Below, piece by piece: positions 1 to 5,923 of a stretch of 5,923 nucleotides of DNA. A model generated the notes under the pieces. That model saw only the letters and a program-made list of their open reading frames with translations. It made no database searches and had not been told where the DNA came from. A program made the position numbers and the translations under genes. Position 1 is the first letter of the stretch. Every line of letters begins with the position of its first letter. Source of the stretch: Brevundimonas sp. (GTDB taxonomy: Bacteria > Pseudomonadota > Alphaproteobacteria > Caulobacterales > Caulobacteraceae); contig NZ_JAVHLH010000182.1 of assembly GCF_031082345.1 (NCBI RefSeq), positions 1 through 5,923 of the forward strand, read 5' to 3'.

Positions 1-39
1 CTCTCCCCGGGGTGGCCGTGCGTCCAACGCGCGCGGCGC

Positions 40-61
40 TTGATGTAAACGGTTTCATCAA
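40..61. promoter_or_regulatory. Candidate LacI-family operator upstream of the alpha-glucosidase genes
   Basis: The palindrome's central 20 bp read TGATGTAAACGGTTTCATCA (41-60), and one more T:A pair at 40/61 extends it to 22 bp. Nine of 11 position pairs are symmetric, and the centre is a CpG, as in LacI/GalR-family operators of the TGNAAACGNTTNCA type. It lies about 160 bp before the GH13 gene and is clearly AT-rich against its surroundings. By inference, a MalI/SusR-like repressor responding to maltose or a related sugar binds here and controls the two downstream glucosidases. The regulator itself is not in the window, and the site could also serve a gene to the left. I found no convincing -35/-10 pair around it; TTGATG at 40-45 lacks a matching -10 at normal spacing. 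Confidence 0.7.
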
Positions 62-173
62 ACACCCGCCGCCGTCCAGATGTTTCACGGGCGCCGTAAC
101 CAAAAGTGGCCGCCCGGCGTCGACGAGCCTGGCGGTCCCCGGCCCTTTTCGGTGGTGACGACGGAACGCGGGT

Positions 174-186
174 GGTGTTCAACACC
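174..186. repeat. 13-nt palindrome in the GH13 leader
   Basis: GGTGTT (174-179) and AACACC (181-186) are perfect inverted arms around a single C. The element lies in the untranslated leader, about 25 bases before the Shine-Dalgarno sequence. It is too short and tight to be a terminator. It might be a protein-binding site or chance. Immediately after it CTTTGGCC occurs twice (186-193 and 199-206), a direct repeat with a 13-base period. Confidence 0.3.
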
Positions 187-211
187 TTTGGCCGCAGGCT
201 TTGGCCTTGGT

Positions 212-216
212 GAGGG
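212..216 (+). promoter_or_regulatory. Shine-Dalgarno sequence that decides the TTG start of the GH13 gene
   Basis: GAGGG at 212-216 matches the core of the anti-Shine-Dalgarno complement. It ends 6 bases before a TTG at 223, which is ideal spacing. The other in-frame TTG, at 217, directly abuts it, which is too close for initiation. An in-frame TGA at 211-213 rules out any start further upstream. Confidence 0.6.
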
Positions 217-222
217 TTGAGC

Positions 223-1854
<1,632 letters not shown>

Positions 1855-1890
1855 CCCCGCCGTCCGGGTGCGGCGGCTCACGTTTGGTTT

Positions 1891-1909
1891 CCCGCCGATG
1901 GCAGGCGGG
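1891..1909 (+). repeat. GC-rich hairpin in the GH13-GH97 gap
   Basis: CCCGCC (1891-1896) pairs perfectly with GGCGGG (1904-1909) around a 7-base loop. It begins 37 bases after the GH13 stop. No T-tract follows, so it does not look like a complete intrinsic terminator. It could be an RNA processing or stability hairpin, or a partial attenuator, within a GH13-GH97 transcript. A 6-bp GC stem can also arise by chance at this base composition. Confidence 0.4.
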
Positions 1910-1930
1910 CGAGATTTGCGGCAAACCTCG
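1910..1930. repeat. 21-nt near-perfect palindrome upstream of the GH97 gene
   Basis: CGAGATTTGC (1910-1919) and GCAAACCTCG (1921-1930) are inverted arms around a central G, with 9 of 10 pairs matching; the exception is A1914/C1926. It directly abuts the hairpin ending at 1909 and lies 60 bases before the GH97 start. Its symmetry and odd centre fit a transcription-factor operator. As RNA it would form a stem with a loop of only about 3 bases. The sequence differs from the operator at 40-61, so a different regulator or an RNA role is possible. No regulator can be named. Confidence 0.5.
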
Positions 1931-1944
1931 CGCGTTCGCGCCGC

Positions 1945-1975
1945 CGCAAGCGACGCCGGGCGCGTTCGTTTTGCG
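1945..1975 (+). repeat. Imperfect hairpin just before the GH97 ribosome binding site
   Basis: CGCAA (1945-1949) pairs with TTGCG (1971-1975). Inside it CGA (1951-1953) pairs with TCG (1966-1968), and CGC (1954-1956) with GCG (1962-1964), with small bulges. The stem ends two bases before the Shine-Dalgarno sequence. The nonamer GCGCGTTCG occurs at 1930-1938 and again at 1960-1968. This may be leader RNA structure that affects translation, but the pairing is imperfect and could be fortuitous. Confidence 0.25.
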
Positions 1976-1976
1976 T

Positions 1977-1984
1977 GGAGCAGG
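1977..1984 (+). promoter_or_regulatory. Shine-Dalgarno sequence of the GH97 gene
   Basis: GGAGCAGG, with its GGAG core at 1977-1980, lies 9 bases before the ATG at 1990. This supports the ATG start over the in-frame GTG at 1975, which would place the Shine-Dalgarno inside the coding region and add five residues ahead of a well-formed Tat signal peptide. Confidence 0.6.
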
Positions 1985-1989
1985 CCCCG

Positions 1990-4077
1990 ATGTTGAACCG
2001 CCGTTCCCTGATGTCGGGGACCGCCGCCGTCTCGGCCCTGCCGGCCGTGGCCTTCGCCCGGGACGCCGCGCAGGACCCGGCCCCGACGGGCCCTCAGCCC
2101 GGCGCCGCCAGCGCCGCCTCGCCCGAGGGGGTCATCTCCGTCGAGGTGACCGCCGACAAGGACGGCTTCGTCTCGTACGCCGTCAGCCGCCTCGGCCGGC
2201 CGGTCATCGCCCCCTCCCGCCTCGGCTTCCTGCTGACCGACGCCCGCAAGCTGGAGCGCGCCTTCGGCATCCTGAGCCAGACCGTCGCCAGCCACGACGA
2301 CACATGGGAGCAGCCGTGGGGCGAGCGCCGCTTCATCCGCAACCGCTACACCCAGCTGCGCGTCGAGCTGCAGGAGCGCTGGGGCCTGATGCGCCGCATG
2401 GACGTGGTCTTCCGCATCCATGACGACGGCCTCGGCTTCCGCTGCGAGTTCCCGGAACAGCCCAATCTGACCACCGTCAGCATCGGCGCCGAGCTGACCG
2501 AGTTCACCGTCGCCGATCCGGGCACGGCGTGGTGGCTGCCCGCCTTCGAGTACAACCGCGCCGAATATCTCTACAACCGGACCCCGATCTCGGCGGTCGG
2601 CGTCAGCCAGACCCCCCTGACCATGCGGCTCGACGACGGCACGCACCTGTCGATCCACGAAGCCGCCTTGGTCGACTATTCGGGCATGAACCTGCGCCGG
2701 GTCGAGGGCGGCAAGTTCCGCGCCATGCTGACCCCCGGCCTGACCAGCGCCGCCGTCGTGCGCCAGACCCCCTTCCACACGCCCTGGCGCACCATCCAGA
2801 TCGCCGACCAGGCCGGCGGCCTCGTCGAATCCAGCCTGATCCTGAACCTCAACGAGCCCAACAAGCTGGGCGACGTCAGCTGGTTCAAGCCGATGAAATA
2901 CGTCGGCATCTGGTGGGACATGCACCTCGACACCCGCAGCTGGAACTCGGGTCCCAAGCACGGGGCCACCACCGAATACACCCTCAAGCACATCGACTTC
3001 GCGGCCGAGCACGGTTTCGGCGGGGTGCTGGTCGAGGGCTGGAACGTCGGCTGGGACGGCGAGTGGTTCGGGACCGGCTGGGGCTACAGCTTCACCCAGG
3101 CCTATCCCGACTTCGACATCGAGCGGGTCGCCGCCTACGCCCGGCAGAAGGGCGTCGAGATCGTCGGCCACCACGAGACCGGCGGCAACGCCTTCCACTA
3201 CGAGAAGCAGCTCGAGGCCGCCTTCGCCCAGATGCAGCGCTTCGGCTGGCATTCGGTCAAGACCGGCTATGTCGCCGACGCCGGCGGGGCCCATGTCACC
3301 GGCCCGGACGGCGAGGCGCATCTGGCCTGGCACGAGAGCCAGGCCATGGCCCGCCACCACCAGACGGTCGTCGAGACGGCGGCGAAATACCAGGTGGCGG
3401 TCAACGCCCACGAGCCGATCAAGGACACCGGCCTGCGCCGGACATATCCCAACACCATCACCCGTGAGGGCGCGCGCGGCATGGAGTACGCCGCCTGGGG
3501 CCAGCCCGGGAACCCGCCCGAACACGAGCCCAACCTGGTCTTCACCCGCCTGCTGGCCGGGCCGATGGACTATACGCCGGGCATCTTTGGCATGGAGACC
3601 CGCATCCCCGAGGGGGTGGCCACCACCTGGGCCAAGCAGCTGGCGCTCTATGTGGTCATCTACAGCCCGCTGCAGATGGCCGCCGACCTGCTGGAGAATT
3701 ACGAGGCCAACCCCGGCCCGTTCCAGTTCATCAAGGACGTGGCCGTCGACTGGGAGGAGACCCGGGTGCTGTCGGGCGAGGTCGGCGACTTCGTCGTCAT
3801 CGCCCGCAAGGACCGCAATGCCGACCAGTGGTTCCTCGGCGCCGTCACCGACGAGGCACCGCGGGTGCTGACGGCGCCTCTGGCCTTCCTCGATCCCGGC
3901 CGCCGCTACCGCGCCGAGATCTACGCCGACGGGCCCGGCGCAAACTACGCCACCCGCCGCGAGGCCATCGACATCACCACCCGCGAGGTGACCTCGGCCA
4001 AGGTCCTGACCCTGCGGCTCGCCCCCGGCGGCGGACAGGCCATCCGCTTCGTGCCCCTGGGAAGTGCCCGTCGTTGA
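1990..4077 (+). CDS. GH97 alpha-glucosidase (SusB-like), Tat-exported
   Basis: This enzyme releases glucose from the non-reducing ends of malto-oligosaccharides outside the cytoplasm. The product is 695 aa. The N-terminus MLNRRSLMSG carries a twin arginine (Arg4-Arg5), then a hydrophobic stretch and a likely cut after AVAFA (residue 23), so Tat export to the periplasm is predicted. There is no lipobox cysteine. A Pro/Ala-rich linker leads into an N-terminal beta-sandwich (about 45-295). The (beta/alpha)8 barrel starts near KYVGIWWD (303-310) and includes VEGWNVGWD (348-356), HHETGG with Glu396, NAHEP with Glu475, and TREGARGMEY with Glu493 and Glu499. A C-terminal beta domain covers about 595-690. 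In Bacteroides SusB, as I recall, Glu439 and Glu508 act as bases, Glu526 binds calcium and Glu532 is the acid. The 475/493/499 spacing (18 and 6) reproduces 508/526/532 exactly, so the inverting, calcium-dependent subgroup is likely. It probably forms one unit with the GH13 gene 135 bp upstream. Confidence 0.93.
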   Translation: MLNRRSLMSGTAAVSALPAVAFARDAAQDPAPTGPQPGAASAASPEGVISVEVTADKDGFVSYAVSRLGRPVIAPSRLGFLLTDARKLERAFGILSQTVASHDDTWEQPWGERRFIRNRYTQLRVELQERWGLMRRMDVVFRIHDDGLGFRCEFPEQPNLTTVSIGAELTEFTVADPGTAWWLPAFEYNRAEYLYNRTPISAVGVSQTPLTMRLDDGTHLSIHEAALVDYSGMNLRRVEGGKFRAMLTPGLTSAAVVRQTPFHTPWRTIQIADQAGGLVESSLILNLNEPNKLGDVSWFKPMKYVGIWWDMHLDTRSWNSGPKHGATTEYTLKHIDFAAEHGFGGVLVEGWNVGWDGEWFGTGWGYSFTQAYPDFDIERVAAYARQKGVEIVGHHETGGNAFHYEKQLEAAFAQMQRFGWHSVKTGYVADAGGAHVTGPDGEAHLAWHESQAMARHHQTVVETAAKYQVAVNAHEPIKDTGLRRTYPNTITREGARGMEYAAWGQPGNPPEHEPNLVFTRLLAGPMDYTPGIFGMETRIPEGVATTWAKQLALYVVIYSPLQMAADLLENYEANPGPFQFIKDVAVDWEETRVLSGEVGDFVVIARKDRNADQWFLGAVTDEAPRVLTAPLAFLDPGRRYRAEIYADGPGANYATRREAIDITTREVTSAKVLTLRLAPGGGQAIRFVPLGSARR

Positions 4078-4114
4078 CGACCGCTGTCGACCTCAGGGCC
4101 GATAGAGAAGAAGG

Positions 4115-4153
4115 ATGACGGACGCGACGCCCGGCGCTAACCAGACCCCATGA
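4115..4153 (+). CDS. Possible 12-codon micro-ORF coupled to the epimerase start
   Basis: ATG at 4115 opens a 12-residue frame, MTDATPGANQTP. Its TGA stop (4151-4153) overlaps the epimerase ATG at 4150 in an ATGA arrangement. A purine-rich GAGAAGAAGG run precedes it (4105-4114), whereas the epimerase start has no Shine-Dalgarno of its own. An in-frame TAA at 4138 prevents the epimerase frame from starting any earlier. By inference, ribosomes could load at 4115 and re-initiate at 4150. The purine run touches the ATG, which is closer than ideal, and a 12-codon frame can occur by chance. The peptide resembles no family I know. Confidence 0.3.
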   Translation: MTDATPGANQTP

Positions 4154-5172
4154 CCGTCCAGGGCCCCGTCCTCGTCACCGGCTCGGCCGGCTTCATCGGC
4201 TTTCATACCGCCCGGCGCCTGCTGGCGCGCGGCGAGACGGTGATCGGCGTCGACAACCTGAACCACTACTACGACCCGGCCCTCAAGCACGCCCGGCTGG
4301 AGCGGCTGCAGGCCGAGCCGAACTACATTCACCACACCCTCGACCTCGCCGACCGGACCGGCATGACGGCCCTGTTCGCCGACCATTCGCCGCGCCGCAT
4401 CGTCCACCTCGGGGCCCAGGCGGGCATCCGCTACAGCGTCGAGAACCCCGAGAGCTACGTCGACTCCAACGTCGTCGGCTTCCTGACCGTGCTGGAGGGC
4501 GCGCGCGCCGTCCGCGCCGAGCATCTCGTCTTCGCCTCGACCAGTTCCGTGTTCGGCGCCTCGGCCGCCCTGCCCTTCTCGGTCCAGCAGGGCGTGGCCC
4601 ATCCGCTGAACGTCTATGCGGCGACCAAGATCGCCAATGAAGCGATGGCGCACTCCTACGCCTACATCTTCGGCATCCCCTCGACCGGCCTGCGCTTCTT
4701 CACCGTCTATGGCCCGTGGGGCCGGCCGGACATGGCCCTGTTCAAATTCACCCGCGCCATCCTCGAGGGCCGGCCGATCGACGTCTATGGCGAGGGGGCG
4801 ATGGAGCGCGACTTCACCTTCGTGGACGACATCGTCGACGGGGTGGTGGCGGCGCTGGACGACGTCCCCGCCAGGGATCCCGCGTGGCGCGCCGAGGCGC
4901 CGGGCCAGGCGACCAGCGGCGTCGCGCCGTGGCGGATCCTGAACCTGGGCGCCGGGCGGCGCGAGAAACTCTCGCGCTACATCTCGGTGCTGGAAGAGGC
5001 CATCGGCCGCAAGGCGATCCTCAACATCCTGCCGACCCAGGAAGGCGAGATGACGCGCACCGAGGCCGACATCAGCGAGACCCGCGACGCCCTCGGCTAC
5101 GAGCCGAAGACGCCCATCGATGTCGGCGTCGGTCAATTCGTCGACTGGTACCGCGACTTCTACGGCGTCTGA
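4150..5172 (+). CDS. NAD-dependent sugar epimerase, UDP-glucuronate 4-epimerase type
   Basis: This enzyme probably interconverts UDP-glucuronate and UDP-galacturonate in the cytoplasm, supplying surface polysaccharide or lipid A. The product is 340 aa, the usual length of this extended short-chain dehydrogenase group. A Rossmann nucleotide-binding GSAGFIG (11-17) is followed by Asp35, suited to the NAD ribose. NHYYDPALKHARL (38-50) and HLGAQAGIRYSVENPESY (86-103) are hallmarks of the UDP-uronate epimerases rather than GalE. The catalytic set is the STSS run (130-133) and Tyr156-x-x-x-Lys160. RFFTVYGPWGRPDMALF (182-198) and RDFTFVDDIVDGV (220-232) form the sugar-nucleotide-binding half. The start is ATG 4150, ten residues before the glycine motif; there is no Shine-Dalgarno, but an upstream micro-ORF overlaps the start. 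The gene lies 72 bp after GH97 with no terminator between them, so read-through is possible, though the function is unrelated to starch use. Substrate assignment rests on motifs only; a related uronate or pentose epimerase is possible. Confidence 0.88.
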   Translation: MTVQGPVLVTGSAGFIGFHTARRLLARGETVIGVDNLNHYYDPALKHARLERLQAEPNYIHHTLDLADRTGMTALFADHSPRRIVHLGAQAGIRYSVENPESYVDSNVVGFLTVLEGARAVRAEHLVFASTSSVFGASAALPFSVQQGVAHPLNVYAATKIANEAMAHSYAYIFGIPSTGLRFFTVYGPWGRPDMALFKFTRAILEGRPIDVYGEGAMERDFTFVDDIVDGVVAALDDVPARDPAWRAEAPGQATSGVAPWRILNLGAGRREKLSRYISVLEEAIGRKAILNILPTQEGEMTRTEADISETRDALGYEPKTPIDVGVGQFVDWYRDFYGV

Positions 5173-5181
5173 GACAAACGA

Positions 5182-5211
5182 AAGGGCGGAACCGTCGCCG
5201 GCCCCGCCCTT
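5182..5211. terminator. Terminator-like hairpin between convergent genes
   Basis: AAGGGCGG (5182-5189) pairs perfectly with CCGCCCTT (5204-5211). An inner CCG/CGG stem (5192-5194/5199-5201) closes a TCGC loop. The hairpin starts 9 bases after the epimerase stop and ends 23 bases before the last base of the opposing M16 gene. It is therefore well placed to stop transcription from both sides. Neither flank has a long T-run; each is only moderately T-rich. Confidence 0.7.
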
Positions 5212-5234
5212 CGCTGTCGTCGTCGTTCGTTCGG

Positions 5235-5923
5235 TTACTCGACCGGACGGCCTTCGCTGTCGACCACCTGCACGTCGCCATAGCCGAGGGCGCGGATCTT
5301 CGGCTCGATCGTCGCCCGATCGCCCACGATCACCCAGGTGGTCGGGCCGCCGCCCACGATGGTCCGCGCCGCCTCGGTCGCCCGCCGGGCGTCCATGCTG
5401 CTGACCTGCTGGGCGTAGGTGTCATAGTAGTTTTCCGGCACGCCCCAGACGACCATGTTCTGGAGCTCGCCGGCGATGGCGCCGTTGGTCTCCCAGTTGC
5501 CGGCCAGGCCCTGCACCATATTGGCGCGCGCCGCCTGGATCTCGACGTCGGTCAGCGGACGCGAGCCGACCACATCGCTGAACTCGCGGCGCAGCTCGGC
5601 CATGCTCTCGGCCGTCTTGTCCGACTGCACCCCGGCGCTGACCATATAGACCCGGTCGCCGCGGCCGAAGGGCACGCCGCCCCCGGCCCCGTAGGACCAG
5701 CCCTTGTCCTCGCGCAGGTTCATGTTGATGCGGCTGGTGAAGGCCCCGCCGAGGGCGGTGTTCATCGTGTCGATGGCCGCTTCGGTGGTCGGATCGAAGG
5801 CCGGGACCGTGCGGCCCGCCAGGATGGTCGACTGCGGGCCGGCCCGGTCGACGATCAGGATGCGCGGCAGGCCGGCGGCCTCGGGGGCGTCGGCCGGGCC
5901 CGGCTTGGCCGGCATCGCCGAGG
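5235..5923 (-). CDS. M16 family zinc metallopeptidase (insulinase/pitrilysin-like), C-terminal part
   Basis: The reading frame is open to the right edge. The methionine at 5913-5915 is internal, because codons for Ala and Ser precede it in frame, so the gene is cut by the window. The visible ~229 residues match an M16 C-terminal half. They include a TMNTALGGAFTSRINMNLRE segment (5706-5765) and KGWSYGAGGG, with Arg (5712-5714) and Tyr (5691-5693) forming the conserved R...Y substrate-binding pair of the non-catalytic domain. Helical stretches such as LTDVEIQAARANMVQGL follow, then a closing WVIVGDRATIEPKIRALGYGDVQVVD strand region. The HxxEH zinc motif would lie upstream, outside the window. 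Most bacterial relatives are exported and degrade peptides in the periplasm, but the signal peptide cannot be seen here. The gene converges on the epimerase and shares its hairpin terminator. It has no visible link to the sugar genes. Confidence 0.88.
   Translation of the reverse strand, partial: SAMPAKPGPADAPEAAGLPRILIVDRAGPQSTILAGRTVPAFDPTTEAAIDTMNTALGGAFTSRINMNLREDKGWSYGAGGGVPFGRGDRVYMVSAGVQSDKTAESMAELRREFSDVVGSRPLTDVEIQAARANMVQGLAGNWETNGAIAGELQNMVVWGVPENYYDTYAQQVSSMDARRATEAARTIVGGGPTTWVIVGDRATIEPKIRALGYGDVQVVDSEGRPVE

Noticed and set aside
1..58. Possible gene end (+ strand stops at 41-43 or 46-48) or divergent start (minus ATG at 56-58)
   Set aside because: Too few codons are visible to recognise a family, no Shine-Dalgarno supports the minus start, and that start lies inside the operator palindrome.
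4070..4081. Inverted repeat GTCGT-TG-ACGAC around the GH97 stop as a terminator
   Set aside because: It has only five pairs, a two-base loop and no T-tract; it cannot form a stable terminator hairpin.
4074..4106. TTGACG at 4074-4079 as a -35 box for an epimerase promoter
   Set aside because: It overlaps the GH97 stop codon, and no acceptable -10 element lies at normal spacing; the nearest AT-containing hexamer (4101-4106) is too far away and poorly matched.
4093..5136. Minus-strand frame of about 347 codons opposite the epimerase
   Set aside because: It is an antisense shadow of a well-supported epimerase and is rich in Gly/Arg/Asp repeats typical of reversed GC-rich codons.

Overview
The window is very GC-rich, with G or C at nearly every third codon position. 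It carries three complete protein genes and one partial gene. The gene types and sequence style (a GH13_23-like alpha-glucosidase beside a Tat-exported GH97 enzyme, a LacI-type operator, and an M16 peptidase) fit an alphaproteobacterium, most likely of the Caulobacterales (Caulobacter/Brevundimonas-like). That placement is inferred from remembered family features, not from a search.

Layout from left to right: (1) Bases 1-222 form a gene-free leader. It holds a 22-bp near-perfect palindrome (40-61) of the LacI-family operator type, a 13-nt palindrome, and a Shine-Dalgarno sequence serving a TTG start. (2) Bases 223-1854 (+) encode a cytoplasmic GH13 alpha-glucosidase. (3) Bases 1855-1989 are a gap with two abutting inverted repeats and a third hairpin just before the next ribosome binding site. 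(4) Bases 1990-4077 (+) encode a GH97 (SusB-like) alpha-glucosidase with a twin-arginine signal peptide. (5) Bases 4078-4149 are a short gap with a possible 12-codon micro-ORF whose stop overlaps the next start. (6) Bases 4150-5172 (+) encode an NAD-dependent sugar epimerase of the UDP-glucuronate 4-epimerase type. (7) Bases 5182-5211 hold a terminator-like hairpin between converging genes. (8) Bases 5235-5923 (-) encode the C-terminal part of an M16 (pitrilysin/insulinase-like) zinc peptidase that runs off the right edge.

The two glucosidases probably form a maltose/malto-oligosaccharide unit controlled by a LacI-family repressor. The exported GH97 enzyme would trim alpha-glucans outside the cytoplasm, and the signal-less GH13 enzyme would hydrolyse imported alpha-glucosides inside. 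The epimerase makes a uronic-acid nucleotide sugar for surface polysaccharide or lipid A and has no obvious tie to starch use. The M16 peptidase belongs to a separate transcription unit read in the opposite direction. I do not see a clearly new biological system. The points most worth checking are the operator, the palindromes in the GH13-GH97 gap, and the micro-ORF that may couple translation into the epimerase.
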